A DNA stretch of 64,000 nucleotides from Krasilnikoviella flava (GTDB lineage: Bacteria > Actinomycetota > Actinomycetes > Actinomycetales > Cellulomonadaceae): contig NZ_FUZQ01000008.1 of NCBI RefSeq assembly GCF_900167525.1, positions 62,001 to 126,000 on the forward strand, given 5' to 3'. The notes beneath the pieces were generated by a model. That model was not told the DNA's origin, made no database searches, and saw nothing but the letters and a program-made list of their open reading frames with translations. The position numbers and the translations under genes were made by a program. Shown piece by piece: positions 1 through 8,321 of this stretch (position 1 is the first letter of the stretch; each line of letters begins with the position of its first letter).

Positions 1-230
1 TGACCACCGAGGCCCAGCAGTCCGAGGTCGTGGCCTCCGACACCTTCGGGACCCAGTTCAACGAGCGCATCACCGCGACCTCGACGAGCAACCCGTTCTG
101 GGCGTTCACCGCGTACTCGCAGATCGAGACCGTCGTCGCCGAGCAGGTGCAGGCCGTGCTCGTCGGCAAGACGGACGCGAAGACCGCCATGCAGAAGGCC
201 GGCGAGGCCGCCCAGAAGCTGGTCGGCTGA
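1..230 (+). CDS. C-terminal end of an ABC sugar-binding lipoprotein (partial)
   Basis: The reading frame is open from base 3 and stops at 228-230, giving about 75 residues with no start inside the window. The segment runs through FGTQFNERITATSTSNPFW and ends in AQKLVG. A tail of this kind, with an Ala/Lys-rich last helix after a Q-V-Q-AVL-G turn, is typical of family 1 extracellular solute-binding proteins of carbohydrate ABC importers. The next gene starts inside this stop codon (TGATG), so the two are translationally coupled. The importer genes presumably lie to the left. Family assignment is by similarity of the tail only. Confidence 0.6.
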   Translation, partial: TTEAQQSEVVASDTFGTQFNERITATSTSNPFWAFTAYSQIETVVAEQVQAVLVGKTDAKTAMQKAGEAAQKLVG

Positions 231-1663
231 TGGCCCGCCGGACCGCCCGCGGGCTCGTCCTCGCCTCGACGGCGCTCGCCCTGCTCGCCGGCACGTCCCT
301 CGCCGCGTCGGCGGCCGTGCCGGCCACGCCCGCGAAGCACACGGAGAGCGTCGAACAGCTCCCGTTCCCCGTGGACCCGTCCAACAACGCCGGCTGGTGG
401 ACGCCGCTCGACGTGGTCGACGGCGTCACCTACATGGCGTTCGACGCTCCCGCCGCCGAGACGTCGCGGCACGAGGTGCACCTCGCCGCGAAGGGCCCCG
501 ACGGCGGGTGGACGGCCGGCTGTCTGCGCGCCGACGACGGGACCTGCGCGACCTTCCTCGACGACAGCGGCCACGACCAGCCGTCGATCGTCGTGGACGG
601 CGACGGCACCATCCACGCGTTCGTGTCGATGCACCACGTGCCGTGGCAGTACTACCGGTCCGCCACCCCCGGCGACATCACGTCCCTCGTGGAGGCGAGC
701 ACCGACCTGCCCGACCAGGGCGTGCCCATGACCTACCCGGTCACGGCGCGCGGCGCCGACGGCGACGCGTACGTCATGGTGCGTGGCGGGCGCGACGGCG
801 CGACCGTGCGCGACGGCCGCCTGTACCGGTACGACACGGCCACGGACGCCTGGTCGCGTGTCGCGGTCTTCGCGTCCGGGGTCGGGTACTCGGTCTACCC
901 GGACGACCTGGAGGTCGGCACGGACGGCCGGCTGCACGTGCTGTGGGAGTGGCACCGCTGGGCGGCCGGCCCGTACCGGCACCTCGGCTCGTACGCCGTG
1001 TACGACCCGGCGGCCGGCACGTGGCAGGACGCCGCGGGTGCCCCGCTCACGACCCCGATCTCCCCGACGGCGGGCGGCGCCGTGGTGTACCAGCCGTTCC
1101 GCCCCGGCGAGACGATGCAGTCCGACGCCCCGACGGTGCAGACCGCGAAGCTCGCCGTGCACGGGGACACGCTCGCGGGCGTGGTCTACCGGTACGCGGA
1201 GGCGAAGGCCGACGGCACCCCCGACCGGTTCGACGTGCGGTTCGCCCGCTTCGACGGCTCCGCGTGGCAGCGCGAGACGGTGATCGACGCCGACTCCCTG
1301 GGCGACGGCATCGACACCGTCGCCGCGCTGGACGCGACGTCCGCGGCCGGCGTCACCCGCGCCTACGCCGTCGTGCAGGGCACCGTCGGCGGCACGCTGC
1401 GCACCCAGGTGGTGCGTGCCGAGCGCGGCCTGACCGGCGGCACCTGGCGGTTCGCCGGCCTCGGCGACGTGCAGGTGGGCCAGCAGCGCCTCGCCGCCCG
1501 CACGCTGCGCACCGGCGCGTCCGCAGGGACCGACGTGCTCTACCTGAGCGCCGCCCAGTCGGGGCCGACGTCGGGCACGTTGTTCCACGCCCGGGTGCCG
1601 CGCACCGGGGCGCCGATCGCGGGCAGCCCGCTCGCCGACGTCGTCGCCGGCCTGCGCGGCTGA
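230..1663 (+). CDS. Secreted BNR-repeat (BNR-4) beta-propeller protein
   Basis: 477 residues with an N-terminal signal peptide (Arg-rich start, hydrophobic core about residues 8-25, Ala-rich cleavage region near 28). The mature part resembles the BNR_4 family: an early GWW motif, HDQPSIVVDGDG near residue 115, a HVLWEWH stretch near 235 and a YQPFRPGE segment near 285. BNR_4 propellers include secreted polysaccharide lyases such as ulvan lyases as well as uncharacterised carbohydrate-active proteins. Substrate and catalytic status cannot be read here. Its ATG overlaps the TGA of the sugar-binding protein gene, so it belongs to the same sugar-use operon. Confidence 0.7.
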   Translation: MARRTARGLVLASTALALLAGTSLAASAAVPATPAKHTESVEQLPFPVDPSNNAGWWTPLDVVDGVTYMAFDAPAAETSRHEVHLAAKGPDGGWTAGCLRADDGTCATFLDDSGHDQPSIVVDGDGTIHAFVSMHHVPWQYYRSATPGDITSLVEASTDLPDQGVPMTYPVTARGADGDAYVMVRGGRDGATVRDGRLYRYDTATDAWSRVAVFASGVGYSVYPDDLEVGTDGRLHVLWEWHRWAAGPYRHLGSYAVYDPAAGTWQDAAGAPLTTPISPTAGGAVVYQPFRPGETMQSDAPTVQTAKLAVHGDTLAGVVYRYAEAKADGTPDRFDVRFARFDGSAWQRETVIDADSLGDGIDTVAALDATSAAGVTRAYAVVQGTVGGTLRTQVVRAERGLTGGTWRFAGLGDVQVGQQRLAARTLRTGASAGTDVLYLSAAQSGPTSGTLFHARVPRTGAPIAGSPLADVVAGLRG

Positions 1664-1730
1664 GCCGCGCCGCACACCCACCCCGCATCACCAGAACCAC
1701 CTGAACCACCGGATCGAGGACTGAGAGATC

Positions 1731-4022
1731 ATGCGCACGCAGACCGTCGAGGCGGACGTCGTCGTCGTCGGAGGGGGGCTCGCCGGCGTCAGCGCGGCGG
1801 TCGCCGCCGCACGGCTGGGCCGCCAGGTGGTGCTGGTCAACAACCGGCCCGTGCTCGGGGGCAACTCCTCGTCCGAGGTGCGGGTGTGGGTGTGCGGCGC
1901 CACCGCGCACGGCAACCAGCGCTGGGCCCGCGAGACCGGGATCGTCGGCGAGATGTACGTCGAGAACCAGTACCGCAACCCCGAGGGCAACCCGGTCTAC
2001 TGGGACGACGTCGTGCTCGACACCGTGCGCCGCGAGGAGAACCTGCGGCTGTTCCTCAACACGGACGTGCGCGAGGTGGTCGCGACCGGCCCGGAGGACG
2101 CGCGCCGCATCGAGTCCGTCACGGGCTGGACGATGGGCTCGGAGATCCTCACGACGTTCACCGCCCCGGTCTTCCTCGACTGCACGGGCGACGGCCTGGT
2201 CGGCGCCTTGGCCGGCGCGCGCTACCGGCTCGGCAAGGAGTCGCAGGCCGAGTTCGGCGAGGAGTGGGCGCCGCCGGAGCCGGTGCGCGAGTTCCTCGGC
2301 TCCACGCTGCTCTTCTACACCAAGGACCTCGGCCACCCGGTGAAGTACGTGGCGCCGGAGACCGCGATCGACATCACCACCACGCCCATCCCCATGAACC
2401 GCGTCATCCGCAGCGGCGACTCGGGCGCCCACTACTGGTGGATCGAGTGGGGCGGCGAGCTCGACATCGTCGACGACAACGAGCGCATCCGCGACGAGCT
2501 GCGCGGCGTCATCCTCGGCATCTGGGACTACATCAAGAACTCGGGCAGGTTCGACGCCGACAACCTCACGCTCGAGTGGATCGGCAACGTGCCCGGCAAG
2601 CGCGAGTACCGCCGGCTCGTCGGCGACTACACGCTGCACCAGGGCGACGTCGTCGACCAGACGGTGTTCGACGACGGCGTCGCGTTCGGCGGCTGGTCCA
2701 TCGACCTGCACCCCGCCCAGGGCATGTACGCCGAGGGCGCGGGCGCGCTGCAGCGGTTCTCCGAGGGCGTCTTCGAGATCCCCTACCGCTCCCTGTACTC
2801 GGTGAACGTGGAGAACATGCTGTTCGCCGGACGCGACGTCTCCGCGACGCACATCGCGTTCGGCGCCGCGCGCGTCATGGCGACGTGCGGCGCGATGGGG
2901 CAGGCCGCCGGCACCGCGGCGGCGCTGTGCGTCGAGCACGGCACCACCCCGCGGGGGATCTACACCGACCACCTCGACGAGCTGCGCCAGACGCTGCTGC
3001 GCTGGGACGCGCCCGCCGTCGGCATCGCCAACGCGGACCCGCGCGACCTCGCCCGCCGCGCCCGCGTCACGGCCTCCAGCACGACGACGCGGATCGCCGC
3101 GCCCGTCGCGGAGCCGGCGGACGGCGACCCTTACGACTTCGACGTCTACGACCTCGACGTCGACCTCGGCATCGTGCTGCCCGTCGACCCGCGCCTCGAC
3201 ACCGTCGAGCTGCTCGTCTCCGCCCGCCGGGACACCACGCTGGCGGTCGAGGTGTACTCCACCGGCAAGCCGCAGAACGTCGTGCCTGCCCACCTCGAGG
3301 CCAAGACCGACGTGGTCGTGGCCGCGGGCGACGAGCGCTGGGTCACCGCCCACGTGGCGTTCGCGCCGGACACGCCGCAGAACGCCGTCGTCGTGCTGCG
3401 CGCCAACCCCGACGTCGCGGTCCGCCTCACCTCCCCGCTGCCCGCGGGCGTGCTCACGCTGGTGCACCGCGTCGACAACGACGACCAGAACGTGCAGATC
3501 AGCTCCGAGGAGCTGCTGGTGCAGTGGCCCACCAAGCCGCTGCGAGGCCGCTCCGTCGTGTTCCGCGCCGGCCCGGACACCCGCGCCCTCGCGCCCGAGC
3601 GCGCCACGAGCGGGTTCCACCGCAACCACGGCGGCCCGCACCTGTGGGCGTCGTCCCCGATGGTGGCCGGCCGCGACGAGTGGCTGCACCTCGACTGGGA
3701 CGAGCCCGTCACCGGGCGCGAGGTGCGCGTCGTGTTCGACGACGACCTCGACGTCGAGCTCAACACGCTGCACCACCACCGCACGCCCGACGAGATCATG
3801 CCGACGCTCGTCCGGGACTACCGGGTCGAGGTGCTGCCCGCCGGGGCCGTCCCCGCCGAGGACCGGTGGGTGACCGTCGCGGACGAGACCGACAACCGGT
3901 GGCGCCTGCGCACCCACCCGCTCCCCGCCGACGTCGGCCCGCTGCGCGCCGCGCGCCTCGTCGTCGGCGCCACGAACGGCGCAGCGCAGGCCCGCGTGGT
4001 CGCGCTGCGCGTACAGGAGTGA
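1731..4022 (+). CDS. FAD-dependent oxidoreductase with C-terminal beta-sandwich-like domain
   Basis: 763 residues. Residues 10-19 (VVVVGGGLAG) form the Rossmann dinucleotide-binding motif, followed by RPVLGGNSSSE near 40, which is characteristic of the FAD_oxidored (PF12831) family. A second flavin segment, LFAGRDVSATHIAFGAARV, lies near residue 365. Residues from about 440 to the end have no flavin motif and look like a beta-rich accessory domain. Members of this family are common in polysaccharide-utilisation loci, but the reaction is mostly unknown. There is no signal peptide, so it is cytosolic. It follows the BNR gene after 67 bases and is followed almost at once by a LacI-type gene. Confidence 0.75.
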   Translation: MRTQTVEADVVVVGGGLAGVSAAVAAARLGRQVVLVNNRPVLGGNSSSEVRVWVCGATAHGNQRWARETGIVGEMYVENQYRNPEGNPVYWDDVVLDTVRREENLRLFLNTDVREVVATGPEDARRIESVTGWTMGSEILTTFTAPVFLDCTGDGLVGALAGARYRLGKESQAEFGEEWAPPEPVREFLGSTLLFYTKDLGHPVKYVAPETAIDITTTPIPMNRVIRSGDSGAHYWWIEWGGELDIVDDNERIRDELRGVILGIWDYIKNSGRFDADNLTLEWIGNVPGKREYRRLVGDYTLHQGDVVDQTVFDDGVAFGGWSIDLHPAQGMYAEGAGALQRFSEGVFEIPYRSLYSVNVENMLFAGRDVSATHIAFGAARVMATCGAMGQAAGTAAALCVEHGTTPRGIYTDHLDELRQTLLRWDAPAVGIANADPRDLARRARVTASSTTTRIAAPVAEPADGDPYDFDVYDLDVDLGIVLPVDPRLDTVELLVSARRDTTLAVEVYSTGKPQNVVPAHLEAKTDVVVAAGDERWVTAHVAFAPDTPQNAVVVLRANPDVAVRLTSPLPAGVLTLVHRVDNDDQNVQISSEELLVQWPTKPLRGRSVVFRAGPDTRALAPERATSGFHRNHGGPHLWASSPMVAGRDEWLHLDWDEPVTGREVRVVFDDDLDVELNTLHHHRTPDEIMPTLVRDYRVEVLPAGAVPAEDRWVTVADETDNRWRLRTHPLPADVGPLRAARLVVGATNGAAQARVVALRVQE

Positions 4023-4024
4023 CC

Positions 4025-4948
4025 GTGCCGCACGCAGGACTCACCCGCACGGCGCGCGGCGCCGCCACCCGCGCCCGGGCTACGCTGACCGCCGTGCACA
4101 GGAAGGAGCGCACCGGCATCGTGGCGCTCGCCGTGCCGGACCTCGAGGAGCCGTACTTCGCCGAGCTCACGGCGCTGCTCGTGCGGCGCGCGGACGAGCG
4201 CGGGCTGTCCATCCTCATCCAGCAGACCGCGGGCGACCACGAGCGCGAGGTCGACGTCGCCAACGGCATCGGGCTGCCCCCGACCGACGGCCTCATCCAC
4301 ATCCCGCGCGCGCTCTCCGTCGCGGACCTGACGCGGCGCACCTCCCCCGGCCCGCTGGTGCTGCTCGGGGAGCACATCCTCGTCAGCCCGTTCACGCACG
4401 TGACGATCGACAACCGGGCCGCGTCGTACGCCGCCACGGAGCACCTGGCGTCGGTCGGGTGCCGCCGGGTGGCGTTCGTCGGGCCCCGCGACGCCCGGCC
4501 GTCGGACGCCGCCGACCGCCGGTACGCCGGCTACCGCGAGGCCGTGGCCGCGCTCGGGATCGCGGACGACCCGGCGCTCGTCGCGCAGGTCGAGTCCTTC
4601 ACACCGGCCGAGGGGCAGCGGGCAGTCCGCGACCTCCTGGCGCGTGGCGTGGAGCTCGACGGCATCGTCTGCTCCAACGACTCCGTCGCGTTCGGGGCGC
4701 TGCCCGCCCTGCACGACACCGGTCGCCGCGTCCCCGAGGACGTCGCCGTCGTCGGCATCGACGACGTGCGCGGGGCCCGGTTCACCACGCCGTCGCTGAC
4801 GTCCGTCTCCCCCGACAAGGAGGCGCTCGTCGAGCGCGCGCTGGGTGAGCTGGAGCGGCAGATCGCCACGCCGCCCGGCGCCAACCTGCCGGTGCAGCAC
4901 GTGGTCGTGGACGCGCGTGTCGTGCCGCGGGCCAGCACCGCCCGCTGA
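4025..4948 (+). CDS. LacI/GalR-type sugar-binding domain protein lacking the HTH
   Basis: The protein matches the effector-binding core of LacI-family repressors: TGIVALAVPDLEEPYFAEL at the start, THVTIDNRAA in the middle, GIVCSNDSVAFGALPAL, VAVVGIDDV and a typical C-terminal strand. A normal LacI protein has about 60 further N-terminal residues forming the helix-turn-helix and hinge helix. Here only about 35 residues precede the core and none resembles that HTH. The upstream bases encode the oxidoreductase tail, so the domain is not simply hidden in frame. GTG 4025 follows ACAGGAG; GTG 4094 is an alternative, preceded by TACGCT seven bases away. It may be a sensor-only relic or work with another DNA-binding protein. 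Confidence 0.7.
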   Translation: MPHAGLTRTARGAATRARATLTAVHRKERTGIVALAVPDLEEPYFAELTALLVRRADERGLSILIQQTAGDHEREVDVANGIGLPPTDGLIHIPRALSVADLTRRTSPGPLVLLGEHILVSPFTHVTIDNRAASYAATEHLASVGCRRVAFVGPRDARPSDAADRRYAGYREAVAALGIADDPALVAQVESFTPAEGQRAVRDLLARGVELDGIVCSNDSVAFGALPALHDTGRRVPEDVAVVGIDDVRGARFTTPSLTSVSPDKEALVERALGELERQIATPPGANLPVQHVVVDARVVPRASTAR

Positions 4949-4971
4949 CGGGTGGCGACCTCCCGCCGCGG

Positions 4972-5763
4972 TCAGGCGACCGGCACGACCCACAGCTCGC
5001 CGACGTGCGCCTCGAGCAGCTCACGGGCGTCGGCGTCCAGGCCGTCGTCCGTCACGAGCCGCTCCACCTCGTGCAGGTCGACGATCGTCGTGAGCCCGAC
5101 GACGCCCCACTTGGTGTGGTCGGCGAGCACGACGGCGTCCTGGCCCGCGGCCAGCAGCGCGCGGTCCGTCTCGGCCTCGAGCAGGTTCGGCGTGGTGAGC
5201 CCCGCGTGCAGGTCGACGCCGTGCACGCCGAGGAACGCGACGTCGAGGTGCAGGTGCTCCAGCGACCGCACCGCGACGGGGCCCACGAGCGCGTCGGACG
5301 GCGTCCGCACGCCGCCGGTGAGCACCACGGACTGCGTGTACGGCTCGTCGGAGCGGTCGGGGCGGCGGAACACCTCCGCGACCGGCAGCGAGTTGGTCAC
5401 CACCGTGAGGTCCGGGACGGCGCGCAGCTCCTGCGCGAGCACCCACGCCGTCGTGCCGCCGGACAGCCCGACGGCCATGCCGGGCTCCACCAGCTGCGCG
5501 GCGCGGCGGGCGATGGCCAGCTTGGCCTCGACCTGCTGCTGCGCCCGCGACGCGAACCCGCGCTCCTGCGTGCCCCCGGCATCGCCGCGCGTGGTGGCGC
5601 CGCCGCGCACCCGGTCGAGCTCGCCCGCGTCCGCGAGCGCCTCGATGTCCCGGCGCACGGTCATGCCGCTGACGCCCAGCTCCTCGGCCAGCTCGGTGAC
5701 GCTCGCGGCGCCCCGACGACGTACCTCGGCCACGATCCGCGACCTGCGCTCTGAGACCAGCAC
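4972..5763 (-). CDS. DeoR/GlpR-family transcriptional repressor of sugar metabolism
   Basis: 263 residues. The N-terminus holds a DeoR winged HTH (RRSRIVAEVRRRG, then LAEELGVSGMTVRRDI, residues about 5-45), followed by the RVRGGA linker. The C-terminal part is a DeoR sugar-phosphate sensor: GLSGGTTAWVLAQEL, VVTNSLPVAEV, VVLTGGVR, AFLGVHGVD, VVLADHTKWG. GTG 5763 is chosen because AAAGGGG lies six bases upstream; GTG 5769 would be too close. It converges with the LacI-type gene and is divergent from the esterase gene at 5857, so it probably controls one or both flanks in response to a phosphorylated sugar. Confidence 0.88.
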   Translation of the reverse strand: MLVSERRSRIVAEVRRRGAASVTELAEELGVSGMTVRRDIEALADAGELDRVRGGATTRGDAGGTQERGFASRAQQQVEAKLAIARRAAQLVEPGMAVGLSGGTTAWVLAQELRAVPDLTVVTNSLPVAEVFRRPDRSDEPYTQSVVLTGGVRTPSDALVGPVAVRSLEHLHLDVAFLGVHGVDLHAGLTTPNLLEAETDRALLAAGQDAVVLADHTKWGVVGLTTIVDLHEVERLVTDDGLDADARELLEAHVGELWVVPVA

Positions 5764-5856
5764 CCGCACCCCTTTCGACCCGCGGCACAGTCTGTCACGC
5801 AGCGTGCCGCCCGCCCCGTCCCGCCCCGGACCGCGCCCCACCGCGATGGAGGTCCC

Positions 5857-6888
5857 GTGACCCTGCCCGCCCCCTACGACGCCTGGTTCCCCGACAGCCC
5901 GATCGACGGCACGTACGGGTACGACCGCGACGGCCTGCTGGCCGTGCCGCCCGCCGCCGAGCCGGACGGCTTCGCCGACCTGTGGCGGTCGTGGCACGCC
6001 GCCGCGCGCGGGCTGCCGGCCGACGTCGCCACGGAGCCTCTGGGCCGTCAGGGCGCGCACGAGGTGTCGGTCGTGACGTTCACCGCCGACGGCGGCCTGC
6101 GCCTGCGCGCGTGGCTGGCTCTGCCGGTGGACGGGGCCGTCCGCGTGGGGATCGTGCACGGGCACGGGTACGGCGGCCGGGAGTCACCGTCGTTCGACCG
6201 GGTGCCGCGCGACGCGGCCGTGATCTTCCCGGTGGCGCGCGGCCTCGGCACGCTCAACGCCGGCGTCGGTGCGCCGGAGCTGAGCACCGAGCACGTGCTG
6301 GCGGGCATCGAGGATGTGGAGACGTCCGTGCTGGGCCGCTGCGCCGTCGACCTGTGGCATGCCGCCACGGCGCTACAGGAGGTGCTCGCCGGGGTCGCGG
6401 GGGTGCCCGCCGGCCTGCCGCTGTACTACGTGGGCACCAGCTTCGGCGGCGGGGTCGGTGCGCTGGCCGTGCCGTGGGACGACCGGTTCGTGGGCGCCAC
6501 GCTGGAGGTGCCGAGCTTCGGCCAGTACGACGAGCGCCTCGCCGTGCCGTGCACCGGCAGCGGCGAGGCGCAGCGCCGGTACGTCGCCGAGCACCCGGAG
6601 GCCCGCGCCGTCCTCGCCCTCACGGACGCCTCCGTCGCGGCGACGTACCTGCGGGTGCCCACCCGCGTGGAGTGCGCCCTGTGGGACGCGCACGTGCCGC
6701 CGCCGGGCCAGTTCGGCGTCGCGGCCGGAGTCCGCGTCGCCGAGCGCGCCGGGACCGGGGCCGGGCTCGAGCTGGCCGTGCACTCCGCCGGGCACGCGGA
6801 GTACCCCGGCCAGGCGCGCGAGATGGCGGCGGCGTTCGCGGCCACGCGCGCGCACGTCGCGCGCGCCGTGGCCCCCGCGTCGCGGTAG
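5857..6888 (+). CDS. Acetylxylan esterase / cephalosporin-C deacetylase family hydrolase
   Basis: 343 residues, alpha/beta hydrolase of the AXE1 family (PF05448). The nucleophile is Ser195 in GTSFGG, a probable acid is the Asp in ALWDAHVPPPGQF near 277 and the His is in the HSAGHAEY segment near 313. The N-terminal YDAWFPDSPIDGTYGYDRDG segment and the GHGYGGRESPSF loop near 105 also fit. There is no signal peptide, so it would remove acetyl groups from imported oligosaccharides or other small esters in the cytosol. GTG 5857 has GGAGG five bases upstream. It is divergent from the DeoR gene. The stop codon lies inside a long terminator-like hairpin. Confidence 0.82.
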   Translation: MTLPAPYDAWFPDSPIDGTYGYDRDGLLAVPPAAEPDGFADLWRSWHAAARGLPADVATEPLGRQGAHEVSVVTFTADGGLRLRAWLALPVDGAVRVGIVHGHGYGGRESPSFDRVPRDAAVIFPVARGLGTLNAGVGAPELSTEHVLAGIEDVETSVLGRCAVDLWHAATALQEVLAGVAGVPAGLPLYYVGTSFGGGVGALAVPWDDRFVGATLEVPSFGQYDERLAVPCTGSGEAQRRYVAEHPEARAVLALTDASVAATYLRVPTRVECALWDAHVPPPGQFGVAAGVRVAERAGTGAGLELAVHSAGHAEYPGQAREMAAAFAATRAHVARAVAPASR

Positions 6889-6952
6889 TGCCTCCCGTCG
6901 TCCGGTCGTGCACGGCGGGCACGACCGGACGACGGGAGGCACTACCGCGACG
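6878..6952. terminator. 34-bp perfect inverted repeat between convergent genes
   Basis: Bases 6878-6911 and 6919-6952 are exact reverse complements over 34 positions with a 7-base loop (ACGGCGG). The left arm contains the last codons and stop of the esterase gene; the right arm ends 10 bases before the stop of the minus-strand gene at 6963. It can fold identically on both strands and is best read as a bidirectional terminator, although no U-tract follows, which is usual in high-GC actinobacteria. Confidence 0.75.
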
Positions 6953-6962
6953 AGAGGATCCC

Positions 6963-7406
6963 TCAGTTCCAGTCGTCGATCTTCACGTCACGGGGCGACG
7001 GCGCCCCCGCGCCGTCCTCGACCAGGGCCTTGAGGCTCTGGAGGAACGTGGCCCACTTGGTGCTGCAGTGGTGCATGAACTCGACCGGCTCGCGCCAACC
7101 GCGGTGCGCGAACAGCACGATCGTCCAGTCGCCGTCCTGGCGCAGGTCCCACTCGATCGTCGTGCCTACCCACTCGTCCGGGCCACCGACGACCCGCCAC
7201 ACCACGCGCTCGCGCGGGCGCAGCTCCTCGACCTCCATCACGAAGCCGCCGTCAGGGAAGCGGAACTCGACCTTCCCCCCGGGGCCGGCGTCGCCCGACG
7301 TCTTCTCCGTCCACCAACCGGCGAGGCCTTCGACCGTCGTCAGCGCGTCGTACATCTTCTGGGGCGTCGGGGTCGTGACCCCGATCCTGTGCAGGATGTC
7401 CACCAT
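6963..7406 (-). CDS. SRPBCC (AHSA1-type) domain protein
   Basis: 147 residues with the AHSA1/START-like pattern: VTTPTPQKMYDALTTVEGLAGWWT at the start (trimmed here to its family features of a start strand, a helix and a GWWT turn), FRFPDGG near 48, ERVVWRVVGGPDEWVGTTI in the middle and a long C-terminal helix. The family binds hydrophobic ligands in a helix-grip fold; many actinobacterial members are uncharacterised. It is the third gene of an operon and starts five bases after the ArsR stop. Confidence 0.8.
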   Translation of the reverse strand: MVDILHRIGVTTPTPQKMYDALTTVEGLAGWWTEKTSGDAGPGGKVEFRFPDGGFVMEVEELRPRERVVWRVVGGPDEWVGTTIEWDLRQDGDWTIVLFAHRGWREPVEFMHHCSTKWATFLQSLKALVEDGAGAPSPRDVKIDDWN

Positions 7407-7411
7407 GGTGA

Positions 7412-7780
7412 TCAGCTCCTCGTCGAGTCGGTCTTCTGGGTGTTCTCGATCGCCTCGGCGATCGACTTGATGCGCTGCAGGCGGCGATCCCAGGTGCGGC
7501 CGACGGCGGCCAGCTGGTCCGCGGCGCGCTCGAGCTGGGCGGCGTCGACCTCGCAGCGCTTCTCCCGTCCCGCCGTCGTCGACCGGACCAGTCCGGCACG
7601 GTCGAGCACGTCCAGGTGCTTCGCCACGGCCTGCCGGGTGACCGGCAGCTGCCGGCTCAGCGACGACGCGGTGCCGCCGCCGTCCGCCAGCAGAAGGTCG
7701 ACGATGCGGCGGCGGGTCGGGTCGCCGATCGCCGACCAGAGGTCGTCGTCCACGGACGACGCCGGTGCCGGAGCCGTCAT
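7412..7780 (-). CDS. ArsR-family transcriptional regulator
   Basis: 122 residues. The ArsR winged HTH is clear: LWSAIGDPTRRRIVDLLL, then SLSRQLPVTRQAVAKHLDVL, then AGLVRSTTAGREKRCEV. No cysteine metal-sensing pair is visible in the recognition helix, so it belongs to the organic-ligand or SRPBCC-linked ArsR group rather than to metal sensors. ATG 7780 overlaps the stop of the upstream SRPBCC gene by four bases (ATGA). It very likely binds the twin palindrome upstream of the operon and represses itself and both SRPBCC genes. Confidence 0.88.
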   Translation of the reverse strand: MTAPAPASSVDDDLWSAIGDPTRRRIVDLLLADGGGTASSLSRQLPVTRQAVAKHLDVLDRAGLVRSTTAGREKRCEVDAAQLERAADQLAAVGRTWDRRLQRIKSIAEAIENTQKTDSTRS

Positions 7781-8235
7781 GACCGCACCCCGAGGCTCTC
7801 CGCGTACGGCGCCAGCCGCGGCAGGTAGAAGGCCCAGCCGTCCACGTGCTCCTGGTACCGCTGCTCCAGCACCGCGATCTCCCAGCCCTGCTCGCGGAAG
7901 CCGGTCTCGGTCAGGCGCAGCAGCGTCCCGTCGCCCGACGGCACGAGCTCGAAGGTGACGAGGAGCGAGTTGCCCGGCGCGGCCTCCTCGCCGGCCGGGT
8001 GCGTCCAGCGGAACGAGAACGTGCGCGGCGGCAGCGACTCGACGACCGTGAGCTGCTCGACCGATCGGTCGGCACCTTCGCCGAAGACGATCTCCCCCGT
8101 GCCTCCCGGCTCCGGGGAGTACCGGGCGTCGTCCGGCCACCACTGCTTGACGTGGTCCGGGCTGCTCACCACGTCGAAGACGACCTCCGGCGTCGCCTCG
8201 ACGTAGATCTCGCGTTCGATGCTTCCGAGCTCCAT
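7777..8235 (-). CDS. SRPBCC (AHSA1-type) domain protein
   Basis: 152 residues. IEREIYVEATPEVVFDVVSS and HVKQWWPDD at the N-terminus, then RTFSFRWTHP and the long C-terminal helix, match SRPBCC proteins. The frame is open further upstream, but ATG 8235 is chosen because GGAGGGG lies just before it and because upstream codons run through the operator. It is the first gene of the SRPBCC / ArsR / SRPBCC operon. The ligand is unknown. Confidence 0.8.
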   Translation of the reverse strand: MELGSIEREIYVEATPEVVFDVVSSPDHVKQWWPDDARYSPEPGGTGEIVFGEGADRSVEQLTVVESLPPRTFSFRWTHPAGEEAAPGNSLLVTFELVPSGDGTLLRLTETGFREQGWEIAVLEQRYQEHVDGWAFYLPRLAPYAESLGVRS

Positions 8236-8244
8236 GACCCCTCC

Positions 8245-8306
8245 TGCAACTAGTGGTTGCACATCACGGTAGCCCGCGGGCCCATGATGTGCAACCACTG
8301 GTTGCA
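8245..8306 (-). promoter_or_regulatory. Twin operator and promoter of the SRPBCC / ArsR operon
   Basis: Two 17-base near-palindromes, TGCAACTAGTGGTTGCA (8245-8261) and TGCAACCACTGGTTGCA (8290-8306), are mirror images of each other, with only one mismatch over the 26-base arms. On the minus strand TTGCAC (8294-8289) and TACCGT (8271-8266) are separated by exactly 17 bases and make a good -35/-10 pair. The distal operator covers the -35 and the proximal one lies just past the expected transcription start. This layout suits repression by the dimeric ArsR protein of the operon. Confidence 0.75.
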
Positions 8307-8321
8307 GGAGATCGAATCGCG

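Noticed and set aside
1353-3917. An 854-residue minus-strand open frame opposite the BNR and FAD oxidoreductase genes.
   Set aside because: Composition is Val/Arg/His-rich antisense sequence without any motif, and the plus strand carries clear domains.
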